DNA from: Lamellibrachia columna
Taxonomy: Eukaryota > Annelida > Polychaeta > Sabellida > Siboglinidae
Length of the DNA stretch: 64,000 nt
Direction: 5' to 3'
Assembly: GCA_963662155.1 (NCBI GenBank)
Contig: OY759275.1
Span: 1,455,501-1,519,500 of the forward strand
The notes below the pieces were generated by a model. That model searched no databases. It saw only the letters and a list, made by a program, of their open reading frames with translations, and was not told the DNA's origin. The translations under genes and the position numbers were made by a program. Of this stretch, positions 33,786 through 46,576 are shown piece after piece; position 1 is the first letter of the stretch; each line of letters opens with the position of its first letter.

Positions 33786-36345
33786 GTAGCGCACTGAAGA
33801 GACCAAAGACATGTGATCCATCGCACGGTGAGTAGCAATGTCTACGCACTGAAGAGACCAAAGACACGTGATCCATCGCACGGTGAGTAGCAATGTCTAC
33901 GCACTGAAGAGGCCAAAGACACGTGATCCATCGCACGGTGAGTAACAATGTCTACGCACTGAAGAGACCAAAGACACGTGATCCATCGCACGGTGAGTAG
34001 CAATGTCTACGCACTGAAGAGACCAAAGACATGTGATCCATCGCACGGTGAGTAGCAATGTCTACGCACTGAAGAGACCAAAGACATGTGATCCATCGCA
34101 CGGTGAGTAGCAATGTCTACGCACTGAAGAGGCCAAAGACACGTGATCCATCGCACGGTGAGTAGCAATGTCTACGCACTGAAGAGACCAAAGACATGTG
34201 ATCCATCGCACGGTGAGTAGCAATGTCTACGCACTGAAGAGGCCAAAGACACGTGATCCATCGCACGGTGAGTAGCAATGTCTACGCACTGAAGAGGCCA
34301 AAGACACGTGATCCATCGCACGGTGAGTAACAATGTCTACGCACTGAAGAGACCAAAGACACGTGATCCATCGCACGGTGAGTAACAATGTCTACGCACT
34401 GAAGAGACCAAAGACACGTGATCCATCGCACGGTGAGTAGCAATGTCTACGCACTGAAGAGGCCAAAGACACGTGATCCATCGCACGGTGAGTAGCAATG
34501 TCTACGCACTGAAGAGGACAAAGACACGTGATCCATCGCACGGTGAGTAGCAATGTCTACGCACTGAAGAGGACAAAGACACGTGATCCATCGCACGGTG
34601 AGTAACAATGTCTACGCACTGAAGAGACCAAAGACACGTGATCCATCGCACGGTGAGTAACAATGTCTACGCACTGAAGAGACCAAAGACACGTGATCCA
34701 TCGCACGGTGAGTAACAATGTCTACGCACTGAAGAGGACAAAGACACGTGATCCATCGCACGGTGAGTAACAATGTCTACGCACTGAAGAGGACAAAGAC
34801 ACGTGATCCATCGCACGGTGAGTAACAATGTCTACGCACTGAAGAGACCAAAGACACGTGATCCATCGCACGGTGAGTAGCAATGTCTACGCACTGAAGA
34901 GGCCAAAGACACGTGATCCATCGCACGGTGAGTAGCAATGTCTACGCACTGAAGAGGCCAAAGACACGTGATCCATCGCACGGTGAGTAACAATGCCTAC
35001 GCACTGAAGAGGACAAAGACACGTGATCCATCGCACGGTGAGTAACAATGTCTACGCACTGAAGAGGACAAAGACACGTGATCCATCGCACGGTGAGTAG
35101 CAATGTCTACGCACTGAAGAGGACAAAGACACGTGATCCATCGCACGGTGAGTAACAATGTCTACGCACTGAAGAGACCAAAGACACGTGATCCATCGCA
35201 CGGTGAGTAACAATGTCTACGCACTGAAGAGACCAAAGACACGTGATCCATCGCACGGTGAGTAACAATGTCTACGCACTGAAGAGGACAAAGACACGTG
35301 ATCCATCGCACGGTGAGTAACAATGTCTACGCACTGAAGAGGACAAAGACACGTGATCCATCGCACGGTGAGTAACAATGTCTACGCACTGAAGAGACCA
35401 AAGACACGTGATCCATCGCACGGTGAGTAGCAATGTCTACGCACTGAAGAGGCCAAAGACACGTGATCCATCGCACGGTGAGTAGCAATGTCTACGCACT
35501 GAAGAGGCCAAAGACACGTGATCCATCGCACGGTGAGTAACAATGCCTACGCACTGAAGAGGACAAAGACACGTGATCCATCGCACGGTGAGTAACAATG
35601 TCTACGCACTGAAGAGGACAAAGACACGTGATCCATCGCACGGTGAGTAGCAATGTCTACGCACTGAAGAGACCAAAGACACGTGATCCATCGCACGGTG
35701 AGTAGCAATGTCTACGCACTGAAGAGGACAAAGACACGTGATCCATCGCACGGTGAGTAACAATGTCTACGCACTGAAGAGGCCAAAGACACGTGATCCA
35801 TCGCACGGTGAGTAACAATGTCTACGCACTGAAGAGGCCAAAGACACGTGATCCATCGCACGGTGAGTAACAATGTCTACGCACTGAAGAGGACAAAGAC
35901 ACGTGATCCATCGCACGGTGAGTAACAATGTCTACGCACTGAAGAGGACAAAGACACGTGATCCATCGCACGGTGAGTAGCAATGTCTACGCACTGAAGA
36001 GACCAAAGACACGTGATCCATCGCACGGTGAGTAACAATGTCTACGCACTGAAGAGACCAAAGACACGTGATCCATCGCACGGTGAGTAGCAATGTCTAC
36101 GCACTGAAGAGACCAAAGACACGTGATCCATCGCACGGTGAGTAACAATGTCTACGCACTGAAGAGGCCAAAGACATGTGATCCATCGCACGGTGAGTAA
36201 CAATGTCTACGCACTGAAGAGGACAAAGACACGTGATCCATCGCACGGTGAGTAACAATGTCTACGCACTGAAGAGACCAAAGACACGTGATCCATCGCA
36301 CGGTGAGTAACAATGTCTACGCACTGAAGAGACCAAAGACATGTG
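33786..36345. repeat. 55-bp minisatellite with E-box and donor-like motif, about 46 copies
   Basis: The unit is ctacgcactgaagagaccaa / agacacgtgatccatcgcac / ggtgagtagcaatgt. Each unit carries CACGTG (CATGTG in some units, mainly near the array edges) and ggtgagta, a strong 5' splice-site match. Variant order (gacc/ggcc/ggac with agtag/agtaa) repeats with a 10-unit, 550-bp period: the rare caatgcctac variant sits at about 34991-35000 and 35541-35550. Confidence 0.96.
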
Positions 36346-37345
36346 TTACGTACGTATGTGTCATGACTCCGAGTCGTGGAAGTTTCAGCACAGAGGGCAA
36401 GGGCTTCACTACATGCCTTGTTACAAGTGTTTTTTTTTACAAATCTTGTGTGTGCATTAAGTTGAGTATTTTTCTTTCAGGTTTTTGTACTTCGTATTTT
36501 TAACCCCTTGTCGTGGTTTTGTAAAATGTATAGACCCCTATCCATGTTTTTGGACCAATAATTATATTAAATATTATATTATATATTAGACGTAGGCCTA
36601 CATAAACATGGACCTTTGATTTATTATTAATTATACAGAGGTATATTCTACCTGTGCTTCAGCTACAAATTAATGCTGACATGCCACGAATATAAAATAT
36701 AAGTATGCATAATAGGTCGGGGGGGGGGGGGTCTTTCTCAAAACAAACGAAGTTTTAGGGGGCCAGTACAGGCCAGCGTTATGAAGCGTGACAGGGGGTA
36801 GGTGGAGCCATAAAATAGATGGACAGCCCTCAGCATCATTTTGATTTGGGGACGTACGTAGTTTTAATTGAGCGTATGTGACAGGTGAAGTATTAAACTG
36901 AACTGAAGGGGCAACGTTGCCTCTACATGGTACAGTGAATGTCGATGGAAATACATGAGAGGAGGAAAGTTGTTTTCACACACACGCACGCATTTAAATA
37001 AAGCTTACCAAACAAACTAATCCCTCTCGTGTCAGTGTGAAAATAGCTGAAGAGAACGCTCTACCGGTTCCAGTGGCGCCACGTGGTGGGCCAGAATGCA
37101 GCCAACGACGATGAGTGCTTAGAGGCTAATCATTTCTACATGCGCTATAAGTAATTGTTGTGTGTACGCGTGAATCAGACCCCAAAGATTCTAAATCAAT
37201 TAAAAACAATAACATAAATGTGACAACACTTAGCGCGTGTGTCTGCCGAAACCTTCACATTTGTTAAAAATATCAATTAAATCGCATAAATGTACTCTCG
37301 ATACAGCGCACTTGTAAGGCGAGGTCAGACGGGCGCTGGTGTATA
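36346..37345. other. Unassigned interval
   Basis: No gene is recognised. An oligo-G run lies at 36719-36731. Confidence 0.5.
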
Positions 37346-37399
37346 GGCTAGATCATGGACATGTATTTATATTTATAAATATATGTCCATGGGCTAGAT
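37346..37399. repeat. 38-bp palindrome flanked by 8-bp direct repeats
   Basis: 37354-37391 is a near-perfect palindrome (catggacat ... atgtccatg, AT-rich centre). It is flanked exactly by ggctagat at 37346-37353 and again at 37392-37399. This looks like a minimal transposon relic (terminal repeats only) with an 8-bp target duplication. Confidence 0.7.
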
Positions 37400-37963
37400 A
37401 GTCTAAGATAGTAGATTTATAAATTGGAGCTTTTTGTAATTGAGTCACATTATCTGAACTCCGAAGATGCGTCATCATATTGTTAACAGTCTAAGGTACG
37501 TAGATCAATGCGGACTATCGATCGAGATGACGGGTTTTAGTCCACCTACTACTGTCGCTTTGAAACTTGGAGTTGGCCATTCCGCTCACCCTTCTCTCTC
37601 GCCTCTGGCTCTTGTCTGGGGCTCTGACTTTGTCAGTTTGTGACACAGTTTGTCTTTGTCAAACTGTCTTTGTATGTGTCTTTTTGTGTGTGATAAAGTT
37701 GTGAGTCAAGTATTGTATTGCCATTGCCCTGGTCGGCGTCAAATTCGAGCTACTTAATAGGCTTGGGCAAGGTCCAGGATTTTCCTCATAAATTTGCCTC
37801 ATTTCTGCATGTGCTTTTTGGTCAGTTAACAAATTACGCATAAACCATGCTTCATTCATAAACCTCGCGCCGCGTCAGTTTTTATCCTATCCGATCAGAA
37901 TAAAGTTTATTTTTAAGAAAAAAATTAAGATGCCACCAATATCATATGTGACACTTATTTTAG
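37400..37963. other. Unassigned interval
   Basis: No gene is recognised. A 24-bp motif at 37733-37756 (tcggcgtcaaattcgagc...) recurs at 41220-41243 in the same orientation. Confidence 0.4.
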
Positions 37964-38834
37964 AGAGTTTTTGCAAGCGCACGGATCTCGGCTCCCTTCC
38001 CGATCCCGATCTCGCGCGCGATCGGTACGGTGAGTAGGAGATCGGGGACCGAGTAGAGTTTTTGCAACACGCGCAAACGTAACCCGATCTACGCAGATGG
38101 CGCCATCTACATCTACCTTAAGTTTTATTGTGTTGTCCCACAAATTACATGTTTACTTAGAGCAGGTGCTATTTCTGTTTTGATTTCCAAATAAGATCAT
38201 CACACCTTGTAATTTTTTAAGACAAAGTGAAAGTAAGTCTGAAGAATAAATAAATTATAATATATTTCTTTGTTTATATGTGTACATTTATATAAATTTA
38301 TATCAAAACATTTACGTTTTATATGAACTGAACAATTAATTAAATTCAGCTAAATTTGCAGACTTTCCAATTCCAAGTAAATTCCAAATCAATCTGTTTT
38401 GATTTTTATCAAATCAATTCGTATAAGTCACACAATGTTTGGATCAATTCAACTCCAGTTAAGATTTGACTAACACCCGGATTTTAAATTATACCCCAAA
38501 ATTTACACACATCCATTATAATTACACATCCTCATAGGTCTAGATAACAGATATGACAAAACAAATTTGACAATGGGGCATTCTGTCTCAAATCAATCAA
38601 AATAAGAAATTCTTGTGGCACTCGCATTTTTGGATTCTACCAACAGTTTACCAATTAATGTATTGGTCTGTGTAACCACACATGTCAAACCATAGGGATG
38701 TAGCTAGATTAATTTCTGCGTTATGACCATTTCCACTTTCTGCCAAATTTATTTTGTATAAGTAAAAATTGTAGAATTTTGCATAGACAATGTGTACCAA
38801 TATATCTACATTTTCAGCAAATTTCAGATACATA

Positions 38835-39628
38835 CAGGGTTGAAAAAAATCATGATTTAAAAAAAAAAATCAAAAAAATCTGATTTTTTTAATTTAAATC
38901 GGATTTATTTGATTTTTTTTATTTATTTGATTTTTTTGAAATCTGGTATATATAGATATTTATGTAGATGTTTAAATTTGTAAACTCTTTCAAACATGTT
39001 ATATTCAAATCGATTTGGGTTCTTGTTTTAACAGAGGGTACATGATTTTTGCTTATATAAAGACATTAGACAATGTCCACAAGGCCTCACCCCCTGTAGT
39101 TGCATAATCTGTCTTGGAAAGGAAAGCATGCTGTGTGTCTGTGGCTGTGGCAATTATTGTTTGCCTATAGGGTGGATTAGCACCTGTCCAGGGCTCTGTG
39201 TACTCTAAGGGTCTCTAACCAGAATACAAACTGGTACAGTATTAAACAACTGAGTCAACATACTGAATTGGTAACCACTAGTACAAGCTATCAGTGAACT
39301 TTAACTCAGGGCTTCTGTGTTGAAAAGATACTTCCTCTGGAAGACAAGTTTGTGTGGCTTCACTGCATTCAGAAAGGGAATAGCTCAAACATACACAATG
39401 TCATAAATCAGCTATCTGGTGACAATACAGCTACACAAGTGTGCACACTTTGTGTTTTGTATTAAAAACATACAAAACTTTGTTGATCTCGATGCTTGTA
39501 AACAATTATTTGTGTTAAATTCATATAAATCAGCGATTAAAAAACCGGAAGTAAAAAAAAATAAAAAAAATCATAAATCAATGATTTTTTTGAGCGATTT
39601 AAATCATGATTTAAATCAAACAACCCTG
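38835..39628. mobile_element. hAT-type MITE, copy 1 (794 bp)
   Basis: The element begins CAGGGTTG and ends CAACCCTG, with adjoining AT-rich inverted segments (aatcatgattt / gatttaaatcatgattt). It is flanked by a perfect 8-bp duplication gatacata at 38827-38834 and 39629-39636. CAGGG ends and 8-bp target duplications are hallmarks of the hAT superfamily. There is no transposase ORF, so it is non-autonomous. Confidence 0.9.
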
Positions 39629-39636
39629 GATACATA

Positions 39637-40991
39637 CTTTGAAAACTTCTCAAGTTAGACGCACCTGATAAATATAATCTAGAACTATGTATTCCGAAGG
39701 TTTTTCTTGCATTTGACAGCAATATTTACATAGTTTTCTTAATACAGATGGAATAGGTATAAACTCATCTAGTTGATATTGTGTTGTAATGTGACGCGTC
39801 CATCAAAAAAATTGTTTTCAACATTAAGCCATTTGAATAGGGAATCCAAATATGGTGTATTACACTGGCATTGTACTAGTTTTTCATATACAAATAAATT
39901 GGAATTTTATCTCTATGGCCATAGCATTTTTGGCTGCTATACATAGGCCACTTTTAACTATTTACCAACAACATAGAAACTTCAAAGTTCTCATATATGT
40001 AGGTGTGTTACTGATCCAAATAAGATTTATTTGTGTTCTAACATGTTTTATTGTTAAACTCATTCGATGGCTCAGTCTCACACATAAACACACACCTTCA
40101 ATGCCAATGGTAGATTGTGGGAGAATTTATATACAGTAGTAAGTCTGTTACTATCTAGCATCTACAAATGATGGAGAATAACCATGCCAAAATATCAGTT
40201 TCCTGCATAAATAGTTTTTGGGTTATTTGTATTTTAAGCAGAACAAGAAATATTCATGATATCCGAAAGTATGTAAAATAAAAACACTTGTTTGTATGGT
40301 TGCATGTCCCAAATTCGTGTGTCGCACAATTCCGTAGCAACGCGGTTTTTTATCGTTCTGCAACTAGGTAGCGGTTGGTCATTGGAGGTCAGCGTTTATA
40401 CTGAACTGACAGTTGTAGTTGTGGGCATCACATCACAACAAAATATGAATTTATTTATGAGAATAATAGTCGGATAGTTGCGCTAACATTGCATATGTGA
40501 ACAAAACAAAAGTCGCAAGAGTCAAAGACGAAGTTAGGAAACTCGAGTATATATTTTATCCAAAAAAAAAACCAATATAGAATGTTTGTTTCTGCATTGT
40601 ACATCATTTCAGCACACTTCAGCTGGAATTTTTTGTATAGTTTATATTATAGGACTGATCTACAATGCGATGTCTAAATCTAAGTCTACGGTGCCGTCGA
40701 TGGTTTCGTGTAGTTTTGTTTACCATGGCATAGGCATAGACAGTGCGCACTTAAAACTCTTTTTTCCGATGTACTGAGGCCATTGGCAACTAAAATAGGG
40801 CAGCTAATCAGTCAACAACAGACTTATGTACACTTGCTGCAGATTTATTATTTTTATTCAACCATAATTTCTACGTACTATAGATAGGGAGACCACTAAC
40901 CAATTGAACCTGCGAAATCGGTGTTTTCCCTATCTCATCGACCTGGCCCCGATCGTATAAACACAAGAAGTGATGACGTAGCACGCGTAGT
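39637..40991. other. Unassigned interval
   Basis: AT-rich, with several ORFs of 60-95 codons that have no recognisable domains. I see nothing else. Confidence 0.5.
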
Positions 40992-41239
40992 GAGATCGGG
41001 ATCGGGAAGGGAGCTGAGATCGGTGCGCTTGCAAAAACTCTGTATTGACTAATGAAAATTCGCCCGTCAGTACGATGCAAACATAACCTTTCGTTTCGCT
41101 GTTATCTTTTGATGAAAATGTCAAAAAGTTGATATAAGAACGCCTAGTGTCAGGTACCAATCGATTCGGCATGAATTTTTCCATAATATCAATGTAGATT
41201 TGTGAAAATGACATTTGATTCGGCGTCAAATTCGAGCTA

Positions 41240-44200
41240 CTTAGATTGACAAGAACAAACGCAACACCGATAGACAACTTTTTCTGTAAACTTGGTAAAG
41301 CTGTATTAGAAAGTACGGCAGGGATATTAACTAAAAGATTCTCTGATCATCAGCCATACTTCATGATTTTAGGCATTACCCAAAAGACAGTACCTGCTCC
41401 TAAATATGTAAAAATAAATATATTAAGCACAGAGGCAATGCAGAGTGTGAGACATGAAATTAAATCAGATGACATTTACAATAAACTTAATAAAATCCCA
41501 AATGCTAATCCAAATTTAAATTATGATATAATATTATAAAGAAATTTTACGGTCTAAAAATAAGCATTTGCCAGGTAAATTAGTAAAATTTGACAAATAT
41601 AAGCATAACAAATCTACATGGATTACTCAGGGTTTGCTCAAGTCAATCCGGTACCGAGATAAACTTTATAAACAATTAAAATTAAATAACCCAAATTCAC
41701 CTAACTATGAAACAATTAGCATTAACCTTAAAACGTATAATGGAATATTAAAGACAAACATTCGTGCATCAAAACAAATATATTTTGAATCATGTTTTAA
41801 TCGGTTCAAAAACGACGTAAGAAATACTTTGTAAACTATAAATGATTTTCTCTCTAAGACAAAAACACAAAACAAATTTCCAACATTCTTTAAAGAAAAT
41901 GATAAAAATAACAGGAAAAAAATATTGCTGATAAATTTAATATTTTTTTCACAAACATAGCTCAGTCTATTGCAAATGATATTAAATATGATGGCAATAA
42001 AAATTAATTTTTCCTGATAAACTAAAAATTGCCAAAGTAATTCCTATATTTAAGAAAGATGATCCTACATTATTTACAAATTACAGGCCCATTTCTCTAG
42101 TTCCAGCGATTGCTAAAGTAATAGAGAAAATAAATTTTACTCAGTTATCATCATATTTCAATGATACTAAACTGCTTTTTGATAATCAGTACGGTTATGC
42201 TGCACTAGAACTAGTAAAAAATATATGCTGCAATAGAACTAGTAGATAGCAAATGGATAAAAATGATGTTCCAATTAACATATTTCTCGATCTTTCTAAA
42301 GCTTTTGACACAATTGACACCATTTTATTAAACAAATTGAGATATTATGGCATTGATGATGCAGGTCTACTTCTGTTAAAAAATTATTTAAATAATCGGA
42401 AACAGTATGTTGAAATTGAAGAAATAAAGTCTGAAAATCTTCCAATAGCAGTTGGTGTCCCACAAGGTTCAATCCTTGGGCCATTGTTATTTATGATATA
42501 TGTATAAATGACTTCTCACAAGCTAGTAGCAAATTTTAATTTATAATGTATGCAGATGACACAACATTATTTAGTACTTTAACATCTTTTAGGGATAATA
42601 CACAAGATAACACAATTGAATCTGTAATAAATGCTGAACTTTCCAAAGTTGTCGAATGGTTAAATATAAATAAACTATCACTAAATAAAACTAAATCTAA
42701 ATATATGATTTTTCATGTCCCAGTAAAAGTATACATTCCCTTACACTTAAAATAGATAATACAAATATTGAAAAAGTGGATGAATTTAATTTCTTAGGGT
42801 TAACCCTGGATTCAAATTTAAATTGGAAAAAACATACAGAAAAAATAACTAATAAATGTGCAAAAATAATTGGCATATTAAATAGGCTAAAATATGTCTT
42901 GCCTCTTTATATAACTCATTAGTATTATCACATATAAACTATTGTATTATGGTATGGGGATACAAAGGAAACGGATTAATGAAAATTCAGAAAAAAAGCT
43001 GTTCGTATAATACTGTAACTTTAAGTGGATATAATTCACATACTGAGCCACGTTTTAAGCAACTTAATTTGTTAAAGATAGAAGATCAATTAAAGTTACA
43101 AGAATTAAAATTTTACTTTAAATACAACCCTAGAAATTTACGTGTTTATTTATTAAACTGGCAGATTGTTAATATAGACCTTCATGACACTCGGAAATCT
43201 AAAAATATACATGCCAGAACTAAACATGAATTTGCCAAAAAATTCTTAAATATAATTTGCCATTCATTATAAACAACACCTGATATAGTGAAAGAAAAGA
43301 TATACACTCATAGCCTGCCAGGCTTTACAATTTATGCAAAAAACGTTCTTCTGCAAATATATAAAGAAACATTTACACTTCCAAACTGTTATTCATGTCA
43401 CCAAAATCAGCAATGCTGATTGTTCATAAATGGATGGAAACTCTAATATTCAAGTACATACACACACTTCATTATATTAGCAGCAGGGTTGAAAAAAATC
43501 ATGATTTTTTTTTTTAAATAAAAAAAATCGGATTTTTTAAATTTAAATCAGATTTTTTTTATTTATTAAATTTTTTTGAAATCTGGTATATAGACATTTA
43601 TATAGATGTTTACATTTATAAACTCTTTCAAACCTGTTCTATTGAGATCAATTTGGTACTTGTCTTAACAGAGAGTACAAGATTTTTGCTTATATAAAGA
43701 CATTAGACAATGTCCACAAGGCCTCACCCCCTGTAGTTGCATAATCTGTCTTGGAAAGGAAAGCATGCTGTGTGTCTGTGGCTGTAGCAGTGCTAATTAT
43801 TGTTTGCTGAGAGGGTGGATTAGCACCTGTCCAGGGCTCTGTGTACTCTAATGGTCTCCAACCAGACAGCAAACTGGTACAGTATTAAACAATTGTAGCC
43901 CAGACTATCTCACTTGAGTCAACATACTGAATTGGTAACTCCTGCATTAGTCCAAGTAAACTCCTGCATTAGCCCAAGTTTGGGCTGTTTGGAGTATAAC
44001 CACTTGAGAACAACTAGCACAAGCTCTAAGTGGACTTTAAATCAGGGCTTCTGACTTGAAAAGATACTTCCTCTGGAAGACAAGTTTGTGTGGCTTCACT
44101 GCATTCAGAAAGGGAATAGCTCAAACATATACAATGTCATAAAATATTAGACTATCAGGCTATCTGGTGTCAATACAGCTACACAAGTGTGTGCACATTG

Positions 44201-44775
44201 TGCTTTTGTATTAAAAAACATATAAAACTTTGTTGATCTCAATGCTTGTAAACAATTATTTGTGTTAAATTCATATAAATCAGCGATTAAAAAAATCGGA
44301 AGTAAAAAAAAAAAAAATCATAAATCAATGATTTTTTATATTTTTTTGGAGTGATTTAAATCATGATTTAAATCGATGATTTAAATCAAATGATTTTAAT
44401 CAAACAACCCTGATTAGCAGGTATAAAAAAACACTTACTGCCAGATAAAATCCACATGCTTATATAATTGAGATAGACATATAATTAAAAAGGCCAAAAA
44501 ATATTATTTGTCATAACTGGAGTGGCTCCTATGATAGCGACAGTATGTCTTGATGGGAGCCACTGATCCCTATTTGTTTTAACATTAAAAGGTTTTTGGT
44601 TTTATTAATTATGGTTATCTATACTGGTTCCAAATAAAGATGTATGCACACTAGTATTATTATATATATATTTTATTTGTGTAAATGCATATCTCTGTTG
44701 TTTCATTATTTGTTATTTTTTGGGGTCAGAAATAAACTTCTTGTTCTTGTTCTTTTTGTTCTTGATTTGTGCCGG
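41240..44775 (+). pseudogene. Second LINE family (jockey/CR1-group), truncated, interrupted by a MITE
   Basis: The homology starts within the endonuclease (RLTRTNATPIDNFF, then RFSDHQPYF with the SDH motif) right after 41240. It continues through a linker (KHNKSTWITQGLLKSIRYRD, 41610-41660) and reverse transcriptase blocks: FTNYRPISLVPAI-like near 42075, FLDLSKAFDTIDTILL (42284-42330), VGVPQGSILGPLLFMIYV (42450-42507) and YADDTTLFSTL (42549-42580). A C-terminal part runs to about 43420. Stops and frameshifts separate these blocks. A hAT MITE sits at 43484-44412, and the LINE 3' UTR resumes to a ttcttgttcttg tail near 44735-44775, following aataaac. It is a different family from the 23-30 kb LINEs. 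Confidence 0.85.
43484..44412. mobile_element. hAT-type MITE, copy 2 (929 bp), nested in LINE
   Basis: Same family as the MITE at 38835, with long near-identical internal stretches (for example around aaggcctcaccccctgtagt), the same CAGGGTTG/CAACCCTG ends, and a perfect 8-bp duplication attagcag at 43476-43483 and 44413-44420. It is about 135 bp longer than copy 1, with extra internal sequence near 43890-44010. It inserted into the 3' end of the LINE, so it is younger than that insertion. Confidence 0.92.
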
Positions 44776-45087
44776 CACCGACCCTTCGAAGTTGAAAAAT
44801 GACGTGACTTTTCCCCGAGTTTCGACACTTCGCAGTTCGCCGCATGTGGTGTTACGAAAGTTGTTACCTTTGTATTCTAGACTAAGCATATCTAAGACTA
44901 AGATATGTCTGCATATTATATTGCGTAATGCCTAATGGCAAACAGATGTTCGTAAAATAGTTACCTGTGAATTTTAATTGTAATTAACTGGGTTGATTCA
45001 TAGCATTCATCAGGCAGGTTCGCCAAATGGTTAGCCTTACCATAAATAATTTAGTTCATATTTGGTTCCATTTTGAAGATAAACATG
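44776..45087. other. Unassigned interval
   Basis: No recognisable feature. It is host sequence between the LINE tail and the next transposon. Confidence 0.45.
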
Positions 45088-46576
45088 CAGGGGTGAGATT
45101 TAACGGTCGCCCGGTCGCCAATGGCGCCCAAAATTGGCTTCGGGCGACTTCAATTTTTGACTACAGTAGCCCGCATGGCGAATCGAAATATTTACGAAGC
45201 TGCAATATTTTAGACCCAGCACAAATAAACGGAATGCTAATAAACATCTCAGAAGTGTTGTCCTGGCTATATCGCATTTATGTTAACCATAAATCGTGTG
45301 TTTGTGACACGTTTGACATTGCAAGAAATGTTGCCAAATCGTAGCCGAAGCGATATCAGTAGGGAGCATTCATTGTATTTAATAATCAACCACATCGACA
45401 CTCAACATGTAACTGAACGGTCATTCTATACTGAAATAATAACCGGCCAAGTTAATAGTCTTGGTGCTGCGTGGCGCCACTTTTATATAATATACTAGCA
45501 AAAATGCCCGACCCTAGGACGGGATAACGTGGTAGTTCATACGTGACAGTCATAATAACAATGTTTACCAAATGCCTCAGGCCAATATGCCATCGATACG
45601 CTCGAACGTATTACCAGAAACAACCGCGTCACACACGTGATGCAATACTCGTTGAATGTTCAAAATGTCGAAGGTCGCGTGAATTTAGACCCATGGATAC
45701 TTGTGTTGGTTGTAGAATAGTAGAATATCTGCTTTCTACTGTGTTTTTATTGTGTATTGGCCCTCGGGCAAATATGTGGTTGCGTGCTTTGTACTATAAT
45801 AATATAAACCGCCCAGAAGGCCAGATGGCACTACGTCTGAAACGGTTTACGTACCGAAGTATTCGCCGCGGCGTGCGTGGTTTCTGCGGTTGTTGGAAGT
45901 TAACTTTTTATGCAGCGAACATTTGATTTATCATAAAAATCACTCAGAACCCTTGATATATGGGGTATTTCGAAAAAATAAAGGTTTCATTAGTGGGGTC
46001 GTAGATTAATCCCTGAAAGTTTGGCGCCCGAGATGCAAGCCGTCTAGGAGGAAAACGTGAACATAACCACATATAAACATACATACAAACATGCATAAAA
46101 ATATACGCTGTCTCGATTATAGTTAGATATATCTACATGGTGCGCGTAGCGCTTCTGGTGAATTAATCGGGCACCTGGTTAAAGTTTCTCTAGGCTAGGG
46201 TAAAATCAGGTCCTGTAAAAATCAACAAAAATGGACCTGATATCCTGTGACGCTTGGAGAATTTTCGCGTAGAGTGTTGGTGTACCATGTTATGAAAGCA
46301 AAACAACCTGTCACATGTGTACAATTGTATACTGTATTTTATTCAGTATTATTTATCGCATTGTATTGTTCCTGCTTTGAAAATAAATGTTTCAAAACTG
46401 TTTGTTTTTTATTTGTCGTTGATTTAGTTCATACATTCTATCTTCAAAGTATTTACTTTCTATCATCAAAGTATTGATTAGCAAGTAGGCTACCTAAGAA
46501 GCTGTCGGGCTACTTCACTTTGCAAGGATGGTAGCCTGACTGGCTACCTTCCATGACTTGCTAAATCTCACCCCTG
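45088..46576. mobile_element. hAT-like element, 1.49 kb, non-autonomous
   Basis: It begins CAGGGGTGAGATTTA and ends TAAATCTCACCCCTG, a perfect 15-bp terminal inverted repeat. The flanks carry aacatg directly abutting both ends (45082-45087 and 46577-46582), a 6-bp match where 8 would be expected. No transposase domain is recognised; a 127-codon ORF at 45543-45926 has several Cys and basic residues but no family I know. At about 45500-46170 tgcccga and tcgggca form a second internal inverted pair, possibly a nested insertion. Confidence 0.75.

Larger units (their letters stand above)
37964..41041. mobile_element. 3.1-kb segment bounded by ~50-bp inverted repeats
   Basis: The left arm 37964-38012 (agagtttttgcaagcgcac...) and right arm 40992-41041 (...gtgcgcttgcaaaaactct) are reverse complements with about two mismatches. 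A partial further copy of agagtttttgcaa lies at 38054-38066. This suggests terminal inverted repeats of a DNA transposon, or two solo insertions in opposite orientation. No target duplication is visible at the outer ends, and no transposase is seen inside, so the interior may be ordinary host DNA. Confidence 0.45.

Noticed and set aside
33786..36345. CRISPR-like array
   Set aside because: Units are contiguous and there are no unique spacers between constant repeats; the genome is eukaryotic.
36719..36731. Oligo-G run as a regulatory element
   Set aside because: A single homopolymer without G-quadruplex spacing or neighbouring motifs.
37070..37092. CTCF-like sequence around gcgccacgtggtgg
   Set aside because: The core departs from the consensus at several positions and is isolated, so it is too weak to list.
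37659..37859. 66-codon minus-strand ORF sharing SSSNLTP with another at 40930-41277
   Set aside because: The shared residues come from a 24-bp repeated DNA motif; the rest is unrelated and no domain is seen.
41246..41539. Short ORF as a separate host gene
   Set aside because: Its IDNFF and SDHQP motifs place it in the endonuclease of the LINE that continues downstream.
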